Positions 1 through 7,991 are shown, counted from the stretch's first letter. The stretch is DNA of 32,731 bases from an uncultured Bacteroidota bacterium (GCA_903839195.1 CAIMBK010000102.1:1-32731), one strand, 5' to 3'. Made by a program: numbers and translations. The notes: generated by a model not told the origin, from the sequence alone.

Positions 1-45
1 AATTAAGATTTGGGATTGAGGATATGGGATTTGCTAATTGCTGAC

Positions 46-66
46 AGCTAAAAGCTAACAGCTAAA
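46..66. repeat. three perfect 7-bp tandem units AGCTAAN
   Basis: AGCTAAA, AGCTAAC and AGCTAAA lie head to tail. The stop codon and last codons of the ABC ATPase gene fall inside this array. The preceding 45 bases (GGGATT/GATTT words) are also repetitive and carry no gene I can see. Confidence 0.7.
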
Positions 67-1002
67 CTTCAAACCTACCTTCGCTCCTAACTCCATATCG
101 GTTTTGCTTTCAAAAAACAGGATTCCTTCGGTATATGTTGCTTCCATCAAATAATGACTTCCACGAAAATAAGAGTTGGATAGGGTGACTTGCAGTTTTG
201 ATTCGGCTAAAAGTTGGAGTTGGTGCGGATAAACCAATTCCATTTCGTTTGGTGCGGCTTGGGTGTCAAAATAGTGTTTTGGGATTTCGTTTACATCACC
301 AAAAAGCGACGCAACATAATGTGATTTGGGGTTTTCAAAAGTAGTTTTCGGTGAATCGAAATCGAGTAGTTTTCCTGATTGCATAACCAAAACAGTATCG
401 GCAAAAGACAACACATCGGCGCTATCATGCGTAGCAATCAAACACGTAATTTGCTTCGATTTCAAGTAAGCAAACAGTTTTCGGCGTAAGCTGTTTTTTC
501 TAAAATTATCAATGTGACTAAACGGCTCATCCAATAATAATACTTCGGGTTCGAGTGCCAAAACCCTAGCAATTGCAACGCGTTGCATTTGGCCCCCGCT
601 CAAAAACTTAGCCTTCACGTTGGCAAATTCAGACATTTCGACCAAGGCCAATAACTCTTGAACGCGTTGTCTTTTTTGTTCGGTATACATATTGGATAAA
701 AATTTACCCACGTTTTCTGCCACGGTAATAAAGGGCATCAAATCAAAATCTTGGGCGAGGTATTTCATATAAGGCATCCCAGGAATCAGATGGAATTTTG
801 GTCCGAGAACTTCGTGTTGGTTCCAAAAAATTTGACCTTCGTCTAAATCATATAATCCATAAATAAGTTGCAACAACGTGCTTTTTCCACAACCGCTTTC
901 ACCAATAATAGCAAGGTTTTTTCCTTTTTCAACCACAAAATCCATCGAGTGAATCGTGGTCGATTTGTCATACGAAAAAGAACAATTTTTGATTTCGAGC
1001 AT
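55..1002 (-). CDS. ABC transporter ATP-binding protein with C-terminal TOBE-like region
   Basis: Cytoplasmic ATPase subunit of an ABC transporter, about 315 aa from the start chosen here. Visible motifs: Walker A GESGCGKS (residues 34-41), Q-loop Gln84, signature LSGGQ (134-138), Walker B LLLDEP (155-160) and switch His192. The last ~90 residues resemble the TOBE_2-type regulatory barrel of importers for iron, molybdate, sugars or polyamines (for example the SYFRGSHYLMEA stretch). No permease or binding protein is next to it, so the substrate is unknown. A TTG start at 1032 is open, but it overlaps a TACTTTTG promoter box (1030-1037 complement). I therefore prefer ATG at 1002; ATG at 1017 is also possible. 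The gene diverges from htpG across a ~137-bp region. Its C-terminus runs into a 7-bp tandem repeat. Confidence 0.85.
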   Translation of the reverse strand: MLEIKNCSFSYDKSTTIHSMDFVVEKGKNLAIIGESGCGKSTLLQLIYGLYDLDEGQIFWNQHEVLGPKFHLIPGMPYMKYLAQDFDLMPFITVAENVGKFLSNMYTEQKRQRVQELLALVEMSEFANVKAKFLSGGQMQRVAIARVLALEPEVLLLDEPFSHIDNFRKNSLRRKLFAYLKSKQITCLIATHDSADVLSFADTVLVMQSGKLLDFDSPKTTFENPKSHYVASLFGDVNEIPKHYFDTQAAPNEMELVYPHQLQLLAESKLQVTLSNSYFRGSHYLMEATYTEGILFFESKTDMELGAKVGLKFSC

Positions 1003-1029
1003 GGAATTGGGTTGCATTTTTATGAAAGT

Positions 1030-1037
1030 CAAAAGTA
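1030..1037 (-). promoter_or_regulatory. -7 box TACTTTTG for the ABC ATPase gene
   Basis: Perfect match to the Bacteroidota TAnnTTTG element on the minus strand, about 28 bases before the ATG at 1002. I see no good -33 TTG. It overlaps the alternative TTG start and argues against it. Confidence 0.5.
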
Positions 1038-1061
1038 ATAACTATTTGCTAAAAAAGCTAC

Positions 1062-1102
1062 GTCATTTTGTCATATTCTTCTGAATTGGTACTTCTTTTG
1101 AG
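1062..1102 (+). promoter_or_regulatory. candidate sigma-54-like htpG promoter with GTCAT direct repeat
   Basis: Two GTCAT words (1062-1066 and 1070-1074) precede TTGGTAC (1086-1092) and TTGAG (1098-1102). The GG at 1088-1089 and the GA at 1100-1101 have the -24/-12 spacing of RpoN promoters (GG-N10-GC), with GA in place of GC. The predicted transcription start is near 1113, and the ATG is at 1140. Spacing and the -24 element fit; the -12 element is imperfect. No sigma-70-type box of equal quality is seen here. Confidence 0.4.
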
Positions 1103-1139
1103 TAGTGATTAGCATCTGTTTAATTAAATAAATCAAAAT

Positions 1140-3026
1140 ATGACAACTGGAAAAATTAATGTATCGGTAGAGAATATCTTCCCTTTAATCAAGAAGTTTC
1201 TTTACAGCGACCACGAAATCTTTTTGCGTGAATTGGTTTCAAATGGAACTGATGCTACGCTAAAATTGAAGCATTTAACAAGTATTGGAGAAGCCAAAGT
1301 CGAATATGGCCACCCAATTATTGAAGTGAAAATTGACAAAGAAGGAAAAAAACTGCACATTATCGACCAAGGTTTGGGAATGACGGCAGATGAAGTGGAA
1401 AAATACATCAATCAAGTGGCGTTTTCTGGCGCCGAAGAGTTTCTTGAAAAATACAAAGATTCTGCCAAAGATTCTGGAATTATTGGGCATTTTGGCTTGG
1501 GATTCTATTCTGCTTTTATGGTTGCCGAAAAAGTAGAAATCATTACAAAATCTTTCAAAGACGAACCTGCAGCGCATTGGACGTGTGACGGAAGTCCTGA
1601 ATTTACATTAGAAGCCTCCGACAGAACCACGCGTGGAACCGAAATTATTTTGCATATCGCCGAAGATTCTTTAGAGTTTTTGGAAGACTATAAAATTCGA
1701 GAATTATTGAATAAGTATAATAAATTTATGCCAATTCCAATTCAATTCGGAACCAAAAAAGAAATGCTTCCAATCCCCGATGACGCTCCCGAAGGAACCA
1801 AAGCAGAAGAAATAGAAGTGGCTAATTTTATCAATAATCCAAATCCGGCTTGGACCAAACAACCGGTTGATTTATCGGATGAAGATTATAAGAATTTCTA
1901 CCACGAATTGTACCCAATGCAATTTGAAGAGCCGTTATTTCACATTCATTTGAACGTGGATTATCCGTTCAATTTGACTGGAATTTTGTACTTCCCAAAA
2001 CTGGGTGCCGATATTCAAATGCAAAAAGATAAAATTCAATTGTATCAAAATCAGGTATATGTAACGGACAATGTAGAAGGAATTGTACCTGATTTTTTGA
2101 CGATGTTAAAAGGCGTTATCGATTCGCCAGATATTCCGTTGAACGTTTCGCGTTCTAGTTTACAGGCGGATGCAGCGGTTAAGAAAATTTCCAATTACAT
2201 CACCCGAAAAGTGGCTGACAAATTGAAATCACTTTTCAATGAAGACCGCGCCGAATTTGAAAAAAAATGGAATGATATTAAAATTGTTTTGGAATATGGA
2301 ATGCTTTCTGAAGCGAAATTCTATGAAAAAGCGGGCGATTTTGTTTTGTATCCAACAACCGAAGGAACGTATTTAACATTGGCAGAAATTAAAGAAACTT
2401 TGGCCGCCAATCAAACGGATAAAAACGGAAAATTAGTTGTTTTATATGCTTCCAATAAAGAAACACAGCACAGTTATATTGATATCGCAAAAGAAAAAGG
2501 CTACCAAGTGTTGCTTTTGGATAGTCCGATTGTGTCGCATTTGATTCAAAAATTAGAATCGGATAACGAGAATTTGACGTTTGCCCGAGTTGATGCCGAT
2601 CCTATTGATAAATTAATTGAAAAAGAAGATAACGTGCTTTCAAAACTGTCTGATGAAGAAAAAGACAAATTGAAAACCGTTCTGGAAACCATTGTTCCCA
2701 AAGCAAATTATTCGGTGCAATTGGAACCAATGGATAGTAACGCGGCGCCTTTTATGATTACGCAACCCGAGTTTATGCGACGAATGAAAGAAATGAGTCA
2801 ATCGGGTGGAAACGGCATGTTTGGCATGGGAAATCTGCCAGAAATGTATAATTTAGTTGTAAATACCAATTCCGAATTGGCTACCACCATATTAAATACC
2901 GATGATAAAAACGTACAAGAAAGTTTGGTAAAACAAGCATTGGATTTGGCTAAATTATCTCAAAATCTATTGAAAGGGGAAGAATTGACCGCGTTTATCA
3001 AAAGAGGTTATGAAATGATAAAATAG
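1140..3026 (+). CDS. htpG: Molecular chaperone HtpG (Hsp90)
   Basis: ATP-dependent cytosolic chaperone, a homodimer that remodels client proteins under stress. The 628-aa length is usual for bacterial HtpG. The N-terminal GHKL ATPase motifs are visible: the LRELVSNGTDA helix with Glu31, Asn35 and Asp38; DQGLGM near 76-81 (Asp76 contacts adenine); and GHFGLGFYSAF (116-126). The middle domain holds the catalytic-arginine loop LNVSRSSLQ. The C-terminal dimerisation region runs to the end, with a Met/Gly-rich stretch (GGNGMFGMGNLPEM). ATG 1140 is the only sensible start. The gene appears monocistronic and ends in a strong hairpin terminator. Regulation is probably stress-linked through the sigma-54-like site upstream (inference). 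Confidence 0.98.
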   Translation: MTTGKINVSVENIFPLIKKFLYSDHEIFLRELVSNGTDATLKLKHLTSIGEAKVEYGHPIIEVKIDKEGKKLHIIDQGLGMTADEVEKYINQVAFSGAEEFLEKYKDSAKDSGIIGHFGLGFYSAFMVAEKVEIITKSFKDEPAAHWTCDGSPEFTLEASDRTTRGTEIILHIAEDSLEFLEDYKIRELLNKYNKFMPIPIQFGTKKEMLPIPDDAPEGTKAEEIEVANFINNPNPAWTKQPVDLSDEDYKNFYHELYPMQFEEPLFHIHLNVDYPFNLTGILYFPKLGADIQMQKDKIQLYQNQVYVTDNVEGIVPDFLTMLKGVIDSPDIPLNVSRSSLQADAAVKKISNYITRKVADKLKSLFNEDRAEFEKKWNDIKIVLEYGMLSEAKFYEKAGDFVLYPTTEGTYLTLAEIKETLAANQTDKNGKLVVLYASNKETQHSYIDIAKEKGYQVLLLDSPIVSHLIQKLESDNENLTFARVDADPIDKLIEKEDNVLSKLSDEEKDKLKTVLETIVPKANYSVQLEPMDSNAAPFMITQPEFMRRMKEMSQSGGNGMFGMGNLPEMYNLVVNTNSELATTILNTDDKNVQESLVKQALDLAKLSQNLLKGEELTAFIKRGYEMIK

Positions 3027-3047
3027 TTTCAAATTGGACTATATCGC

Positions 3048-3081
3048 AAATCCTGTAGGTGAAAACTTGCAGGATTTTTTG
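3048..3081 (+). terminator. Rho-independent terminator of htpG
   Basis: A 13-bp stem (3048-3060 with 3065-3077, including wobble pairs) closes a GAAA tetraloop (3061-3064). It is followed by a T tract and starts 21 bases after the htpG stop. Confidence 0.9.
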
Positions 3082-3136
3082 TTTGAAGTGATGTTTAAAA
3101 AAGAATTCCGACATTTGCATACATAAAATTGAAATT

Positions 3137-3538
3137 ATGACCGTACAAATTGAAACACCCGCCCTTTTGTTTTCTGCAACTTCGCTAATATTATTAGCTT
3201 ATACCAACCGATTTTTAACCATTGCAACCATTGTTAGAAGTTTAAAGAAAAAATATGATGAAGCTGAAAACAAAAGCATTTTATTAGAAATAAAAAATTT
3301 AAATCTACGATTGACACTCATTCGCTACATGCAAATGTTTGGGGTTTTAAGTTTGTTTTTTTCTGTTTTTGCCATGATGCTTTTATTTTTTGAAATGCAG
3401 CAATGGGGAGTCATTTTATTTGCCCTAAGTTTGTTGTTATTATTAATATCATTGGCGGTTTCCTTTTGGGAAATAAGTATATCGGTCAATGCGTTGCGTT
3501 TGCATTTGAGCGATATTGCCGAAAAGAAAAATAAATGA
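3137..3538 (+). CDS. DUF2721 family membrane protein
   Basis: A 133-aa inner-membrane protein with three predicted membrane segments: residues ~8-30, ~65-86 and ~91-112. The middle loop is charged and contains the AYTNR and LxxLxxRxxxIRYM-like pattern typical of DUF2721. The function of the family is unknown. The stop overlaps the start of the next gene (ATGA at 3535-3538), so translation of this protein and the EamA transporter is probably coupled. A weak box (GACATTTG, 3110-3117) lies about 20 bases upstream of the ATG, after the htpG terminator. Confidence 0.8.
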   Translation: MTVQIETPALLFSATSLILLAYTNRFLTIATIVRSLKKKYDEAENKSILLEIKNLNLRLTLIRYMQMFGVLSLFFSVFAMMLLFFEMQQWGVILFALSLLLLLISLAVSFWEISISVNALRLHLSDIAEKKNK

Positions 3539-4428
3539 TAAAAAACAATCTTTTAAAAGGTGTTTTACTAGTAGGTTCGGGCGCATCAAGTTACGGCATG
3601 TTAGCCACTTTCGTAAAACTTGCTTATCAAGAAAATTATACAACTGCTGAAGTGACAACCGCACAATTTGTCTATGGTATCATTGGATTATTGTTAATTA
3701 ATTTGTTTCAAAAAGTTAAAAACAATAATACTATAAAAGCAACTAAAAAGGAACGTTTTCAATTAATGTTCGCCGGAACTTCATTAGGATTAACCAGTGT
3801 TTTTTATTATTTGGCTGTCAAATATATTCCTGTTTCAATTGCGATTGTTTTATTAATGCAAACCGTTTGGATGGGAGTAATATTGGAAATGATTTTAGAA
3901 AAAAAATTACCCTCTAAACAAAAAACAATAGCTGTTTTTATAGTACTTATAGGAACATTATTGGCCACAAATATTTTGAAAAACAACCTCAACATAGATT
4001 GGAGAGGAATTATTTGGGGAATGTTAGCGGCGGCTTCCTTTACCACAACCATGTTTACTGCCAACAAAATTGCAATCGGCATTTCCTCAGCGCAACGCAG
4101 TTTGTATATGCTTTTTGGTGGTGCTATAATTGTTTTTTGTTTTGCGATATTTACACAAAATACTCCCTTTCAATTTGAAATATTTATGAAATGGGGCATT
4201 GTTTTGGCATTATTTGGAACCATAATTCCTCCAATTTTGATGAATGCGGGATTTCCTAAAACTGGTTTAGGAATTGGAAGTATTGTTTCCACACTAGAAC
4301 TTCCCGTTTCGGTCCTAATGGCTTATATTATTCTTAATGAATCGGTTGTAGCGACACAATGGGTTGGGATTTTATTGATTATTTTCGCCATCGTTTTTAT
4401 GAATATCCATTTGAAATCAAATAAATAA
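3535..4428 (+). CDS. EamA/DMT-superfamily transporter
   Basis: A 297-aa inner-membrane protein with ten hydrophobic segments arranged as two EamA repeats (roughly residues 5-145 and 155-293). Helix ends such as YIPVSIAIVLLMQTVWMG and the second-half equivalent VSTLELPVSVLMAYIILNE are characteristic of drug/metabolite exporters such as RhaT- or YdcZ-like proteins. The substrate cannot be told from sequence; members export amino acids, nucleobases or other metabolites. The start codon overlaps the DUF2721 stop by 4 bp, so the two genes form a two-gene operon. Confidence 0.88.
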   Translation: MIKNNLLKGVLLVGSGASSYGMLATFVKLAYQENYTTAEVTTAQFVYGIIGLLLINLFQKVKNNNTIKATKKERFQLMFAGTSLGLTSVFYYLAVKYIPVSIAIVLLMQTVWMGVILEMILEKKLPSKQKTIAVFIVLIGTLLATNILKNNLNIDWRGIIWGMLAAASFTTTMFTANKIAIGISSAQRSLYMLFGGAIIVFCFAIFTQNTPFQFEIFMKWGIVLALFGTIIPPILMNAGFPKTGLGIGSIVSTLELPVSVLMAYIILNESVVATQWVGILLIIFAIVFMNIHLKSNK

Positions 4429-4435
4429 TATTTGC

Positions 4436-4466
4436 TTGTTATTTTAATCAAAAAAAAGTAAATTTG
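4436..4466 (+). promoter_or_regulatory. promoter TTG-N20-TAAATTTG
   Basis: TTG at 4436-4438 and a perfect TAAATTTG at 4459-4466 are separated by 20 bases and sit 18 bases before the ATG at 4485. Spacing and position fit the Bacteroidota -33/-7 consensus. Confidence 0.6.
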
Positions 4467-4484
4467 ATTAAATGAATTCTAAAT

Positions 4485-5306
4485 ATGAATGAATTAGCAG
4501 CTTATTTTTCAAGCATTTCTTCTGCGCATAGAAGTTTAATTTTAGTATTAGGAATTACCTTTTTTTGGGTAATTGAAAATGCTTTTCCGTTATTTCAATT
4601 TCAATATAAAAAATGGAAACACGCTGGAATAAATTTTTTCTTGACCTTCACAACCATTCTGGTAAACTTTTGTCTCGCCTTCATTTTGCTTTTCGCAACG
4701 CAATTAACTCATGAAAATAACTTCGGAATATTAAATTGGATACCCGAAATTCCACTATGGCTTTTCGCAATAATTGGGCTTTTATTATTGGATTTAATAA
4801 GCGCGTATTTGGCACATTGGATTCAACATCGCGTGAAGTGGCTGTGGCGTTTTCATTTGATTCATCATTCGGATACCTGGGTAGATACCACCTCGGCCAA
4901 TCGCCACCATCCTGGGGAAAGCGTCATCCGATTTGTATTTACAACAATTGGTGTAATTATAGTTGGAAGTCCAATGTGGCTTGTTTTTTTGTATCAAACA
5001 TTATCCGTTGTTGCCACACAATTTAATCATGCTAACATCAAATTTCCCAAAAAACTAGATGCTATTTTGAGCTATATTTTTGTTTCTCCCAATATGCATA
5101 AAATTCATCATCATTATGTTTTGCCTTATACGGATAGTAATTATGGTAATATTTTTTCGATTTGGGATCGGCTATTTGGCACCTATTTATTTATGCCCGT
5201 TGAAGACATTCAATTTGGGATAGATACCCACATGAAATCGGAAGAAAATAACAAATTGATACATTTACTTCAAATACCATTTCAGAAAAAAATAGATAAA
5301 AAATAA
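4485..5306 (+). CDS. Sterol desaturase / fatty acid hydroxylase family protein
   Basis: A 273-aa integral membrane di-iron oxygenase. Hydrophobic segments occur at ~18-36, ~48-72, ~88-110 and ~150-178. The histidine clusters are complete: HxxxH at 111-115, HxxHH at 124-128, HH at 141-142, His182, and HxxHHH at 205-210, followed by the family signature GNIFSIWDRLFGTYL. In this family such histidines bind two irons for hydroxylation or desaturation of lipids; the substrate here is unknown (carotenoid, ornithine lipid or fatty acid are possibilities). The gene stands alone behind its own promoter and has no lipid-modification partner nearby. Confidence 0.88.
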   Translation: MNELAAYFSSISSAHRSLILVLGITFFWVIENAFPLFQFQYKKWKHAGINFFLTFTTILVNFCLAFILLFATQLTHENNFGILNWIPEIPLWLFAIIGLLLLDLISAYLAHWIQHRVKWLWRFHLIHHSDTWVDTTSANRHHPGESVIRFVFTTIGVIIVGSPMWLVFLYQTLSVVATQFNHANIKFPKKLDAILSYIFVSPNMHKIHHHYVLPYTDSNYGNIFSIWDRLFGTYLFMPVEDIQFGIDTHMKSEENNKLIHLLQIPFQKKIDKK

Positions 5307-5396
5307 TGTAATTTGAAAAAGTAATTATTTTTTTTATTAATATTGATAAACAAAATTAGTAACTAAAACCAATTGACCTGAATTAATTTTCGAGTA

Positions 5397-5675
5397 ATGA
5401 AAAAGAATAAAAATATTGAATTAAACTGGGAACAAACTGAACGTTTAATTGCATTAGCATTGGAAGAAAGAAACCCATTTGAAATTATCAAAAAAGACTT
5501 TGGATTGGCCGAAAAAGAAGTCTTGGAGATTATGAAAAAGAAATTACCGGCAGACAAATTTGAACTTTGGAAAAAGAAAGCAAATGCTGCTAAACCAAAA
5601 CCCAAACCAATCAAAATTGATGAATTTGATGACGATTTGGACGGAAAATATTATTTCAAGAACAAGCTCGATTAA
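5397..5675 (+). CDS. TIGR03643/DUF2805 family small protein
   Basis: A 92-aa cytosolic, charged protein. Residues ~8-62 match the small TIGR03643 family: a helix-turn-helix-like start, then ALEERNPFEIIKKDFGL, AEKEVLEIMKKKL and a terminal FELWKKKA. The C-terminus adds a Lys/Pro stretch (AKPKPKPIK) and an acidic segment. Family function is unknown. ATG 5397 is the natural start; nothing upstream extends the frame convincingly. A hairpin terminator follows directly. Confidence 0.8.
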   Translation: MKKNKNIELNWEQTERLIALALEERNPFEIIKKDFGLAEKEVLEIMKKKLPADKFELWKKKANAAKPKPKPIKIDEFDDDLDGKYYFKNKLD

Positions 5676-5681
5676 ACATAT

Positions 5682-5707
5682 AAGTTCCTTAATTGGAACT
5701 TTTTTTA
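5682..5707 (+). terminator. Rho-independent terminator
   Basis: AAGTTCC (5682-5688) pairs with GGAACTT (5695-5701) around a TTAATT loop and is followed by a T tract. It lies directly after the TIGR03643 gene. Confidence 0.85.
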
Positions 5708-5788
5708 TTAGAAAACTTCTCTAAATTTTTAGAATAAACAGTTATGAATGCTATTTTTTTCTTTATTTTGCTTGAAATAATAAAATAG

Positions 5789-6499
5789 ATGAAAAAATTA
5801 CTATCCGGATTTTTAATGGCCGGAATTCTCTTTGCTTGCTCAGACAAAAAATCAGACAAAAACTTCGAAATCACCGGAACAATTAAAGGACTCAAAAAAG
5901 GAACTTTATACATTCAACACATTGAAGACACCGCCGTTGTTACAATTGACACCATAAAAATAGACGGAAATTCAAGCTTTTCAAGTGCGTTTGACTTGAA
6001 ATCACCAGAAATGTTATACCTCTATTTGGACCGGGGAACGAGCAACACAATTGATAATCGTTTGCCGTTTTTTGCCGAACCAGGAAAACTGAATATTGAA
6101 ACCGATTTGGAACTGTTTTATGCTAATGCTAAAATTACGGGATCGAAAAATCAAGAATTGTATGAGAAATACAAAAAAATTGCTTCTCGATATAATGACG
6201 AACAACTTTTGTTAACCGAAGAACGTTTTAAAGCCCTAAAATCTAATAACGAAGCCGCTATTTTATCCAATGAAGCGAAATACAACGCCATTTTAAAAAG
6301 AAAATATTTATACGCAATTAATTTTGCAGTAACCAACAAAAACTATGAAGTAGCGCCTTATATCGCACTTTCTGAAATCAATAATGCAACAACAAAATAT
6401 TTAGACACCATCAATAATTGTTTGTCAAAAAAAGTAGCAAAGTCAAAATATGGAATTTTGCTTAAAAATTATATCGCCGAAAGGAAAAAATCGGAATAA
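5789..6499 (+). CDS. DUF4369 domain lipoprotein
   Basis: A 236-aa secreted lipoprotein. The lipobox is at residues 14-17 (LFAC, Cys17), followed by a Ser/Asp/Lys tether. Residues ~26-120 form a DUF4369-like beta domain (FEITGTIKGLKKGTLYIQ opening). The rest is a charged helical region. In Bacteroidota this domain commonly precedes a thioredoxin/AhpC-TSA domain of the TlpA/ResA type. Here no CxxC domain follows, so this is a stand-alone form and any redox role is unsupported. A TTTATTTTG stretch at 5762-5770 resembles a -7 box with one base missing. Confidence 0.8.
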   Translation: MKKLLSGFLMAGILFACSDKKSDKNFEITGTIKGLKKGTLYIQHIEDTAVVTIDTIKIDGNSSFSSAFDLKSPEMLYLYLDRGTSNTIDNRLPFFAEPGKLNIETDLELFYANAKITGSKNQELYEKYKKIASRYNDEQLLLTEERFKALKSNNEAAILSNEAKYNAILKRKYLYAINFAVTNKNYEVAPYIALSEINNATTKYLDTINNCLSKKVAKSKYGILLKNYIAERKKSE

Positions 6500-6515
6500 C
6501 GAAATGAAGAAAATT

Positions 6516-6547
6516 AAAAAACCATCACAAATAGTGATGGTTTTTTT
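6516..6547. terminator. bidirectional terminator between lipoprotein gene and tRNA-Thr
   Basis: ACCATCAC (6521-6528) pairs with GTGATGGT (6534-6541), with an A tract before and a T tract after. It can end the plus-strand lipoprotein transcript and the minus-strand tRNA transcript. Confidence 0.85.
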
Positions 6548-6548
6548 A

Positions 6549-6625
6549 TGGAGCCGGCGGAGGGACTCGAACCCACGACCTGCTGATTACAAATCAGCTG
6601 CTCTAGCCAACTGAGCTACGCTGGC
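6549..6625 (-). tRNA. tRNA-Thr (anticodon TGT)
   Basis: A complete cloverleaf on the minus strand: acceptor GCCAGCG/CGCCGGC, D arm GCTC/GAGC, anticodon arm GCTGA-TTTGTAA-TCAGC with anticodon TGT, five-base variable loop and TTCGAGT T-loop. The discriminator base is T (complement of 6552) and CCA is encoded (6549-6551). Two pairs look mismatched, A4-C69 and T50-T64. A good promoter lies just upstream. Confidence 0.95.
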
Positions 6626-6640
6626 AGCGTATAACGGGTG

Positions 6641-6671
6641 CAAATATAATTTTGATTTTCAATAAACCAAA
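6641..6671 (-). promoter_or_regulatory. tRNA-Thr promoter TTTG-N19-TATATTTG
   Basis: On the minus strand, TTTG (6668-6671) is followed after 19 bases by a perfect TATATTTG (6641-6648), 16 bases before the mature tRNA 5' end. Confidence 0.65.
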
Positions 6672-6703
6672 AAAAATCGGCACTTTTTTATTACTTTTTT
6701 GGA

Positions 6704-6970
6704 CTATAAATCGTTGATTTTGGCAACCAATTGATTTGCAGCTTGTTCTAATTCAACATTGATTTGTTTGAAATGTGCTTTTTTGTTTTCCACTTTTTTC
6801 GCATTCACTTTTGTAATCAAAGTATCAAATGTTCCAATTGCTTCATCAATCAAAGCGTTTGTAGCTTCTGTTGGTTTGCCCGTAGTTGACATTTCAAACA
6901 AATAAACTGCTTCAATAATATCTCCCAAAACGAAATTGATGTCTTTCTTTAAATTCTTAACGTTTGCCAT
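6704..6970 (-). CDS. Small conserved protein of unknown function
   Basis: An 88-aa, soluble, mainly helical protein with no cysteine, no signal and no membrane segment. I do not recognise a named family. The regular Leu/Ile spacing (KKDINFVLGDIIEAVYLF, LIDEAIGTFDTLITKV) suggests a helical bundle. The ATG at 6970 has a good TACTTTTG box 26-33 bases upstream, supporting an expressed gene. It lies between tRNA-Thr and manA on the same strand, and its box lies within the 55-base gap after manA. Confidence 0.7.
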   Translation of the reverse strand: MANVKNLKKDINFVLGDIIEAVYLFEMSTTGKPTEATNALIDEAIGTFDTLITKVNAKKVENKKAHFKQINVELEQAANQLVAKINDL

Positions 6971-6995
6971 TTTCTTTTATTTTAATTTGCGATTG

Positions 6996-7003
6996 CAAAA
7001 GTA
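6996..7003 (-). promoter_or_regulatory. -7 box TACTTTTG for the 88-aa gene
   Basis: Perfect TAnnTTTG on the minus strand, 25 bases before the ATG at 6970. No clear -33 TTG is seen. Confidence 0.45.
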
Positions 7004-7025
7004 CATATAATCTTTCTATTACTAA

Positions 7026-7991
7026 CTATGAAATATAAATTTCTAAAAGCGTAGCGTTTCCTTTGATTGAAAATTCATTTAAAAAGGCGGGAATCAAAAT
7101 CGTATCTCCTTTTGAAAAACTTGCCGTTTGATGGTCAAAATTCATTTCAAAATTTCCTTCGGCACACATGTAAACGGTAAAAGAATTCTTGTTTTTAGAA
7201 ACTGAAATTTCTCCAATTAGCGGCAAAAAATTGGTCGTAAAAAAAGGACAATTGACCATTTCATTTGACTGATTTATATTTGTTGAATACCTTTTCTGCG
7301 AATCGGTTTTGTTATAATTTATGGCCGAAAGCGCTAATTCTGTATGCAATTCTCTTGAATTTCCAGCGGCATCTTTTCGATCAAAATCAAAAATTCGATA
7401 GGTAATATCCGAAGTTTGTTGGATTTCGGCAATCAAATTTCCTGCGCCAATGGCGTGAACGGTGCCTGTTTCTAGAAAAAAAACATCTCCTTTTTTTACT
7501 TTTTTTACTTCCAAAATGGAAGTTAATGACTTGTTTTGCAAATGTTTTAAATAGACTTCTTGGTTCGAATTTTCTTTAAAACCAACAATTAATTCGGCCT
7601 TATCATCAGCTTGAAGCACGTACCACATTTCTGTTTTTCCAAAGGAATTGTGTCGCTTTTTGGCTAATTCATCATTAGGATGTACTTGAATTGATAAATC
7701 ATCGCGCGCATCTAAGTATTTGAATAACAACGGAAATTGATTGCCAAATTTAGCATAAACGGCTTTTCCTAAAATGGCTTCGGGAAATTCATTAATCAAA
7801 TCTGAAATTGATTTTCCTTTAAAAAAACCATTTGAAATAACACTCACATCGCCCGGAACGGTAGAGATTTCCCAACTTTCCCCAGTTATTTTGGAAACAA
7901 TAGGTTTGTTTAAAACTGATTTTAATTTTTCGCCACCCCAAATTCGTTCTTTAAAAATGGGCTCAAATTGTAATGGATATAAATTTGTCAT
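7026..7991 (-). CDS. manA: Mannose-6-phosphate isomerase, class I
   Basis: Interconverts fructose-6-phosphate and mannose-6-phosphate, the entry to GDP-mannose and so to glycans. At 321 aa it matches the short bacterial class I cupin form. Zinc-site motifs are visible: QVHPND (102-107, His104), Glu121 in KTEMWYVL, and His179 in TGTVHAIG. The next stretch, EIQQTSDITYRIFDFDR, is typical of the family. The ATG overlaps the stop of bcp by 4 bp, so it is the last gene of the idi-queD-bcp-manA operon. It could supply mannose-6-phosphate to the polysaccharide locus elsewhere in the window (inference). Confidence 0.95.
   Translation of the reverse strand: MTNLYPLQFEPIFKERIWGGEKLKSVLNKPIVSKITGESWEISTVPGDVSVISNGFFKGKSISDLINEFPEAILGKAVYAKFGNQFPLLFKYLDARDDLSIQVHPNDELAKKRHNSFGKTEMWYVLQADDKAELIVGFKENSNQEVYLKHLQNKSLTSILEVKKVKKGDVFFLETGTVHAIGAGNLIAEIQQTSDITYRIFDFDRKDAAGNSRELHTELALSAINYNKTDSQKRYSTNINQSNEMVNCPFFTTNFLPLIGEISVSKNKNSFTVYMCAEGNFEMNFDHQTASFSKGDTILIPAFLNEFSIKGNATLLEIYIS

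Noticed and set aside
1003..1032. Longer ABC ATPase from TTG 1032
   Set aside because: The TTG lies inside a perfect TACTTTTG promoter box, and the extra residues do not look like the family N-terminus.
1202..1577. Open frames on the minus strand inside htpG
   Set aside because: They are shadows of a strongly conserved gene and show no promoter or recognisable protein.
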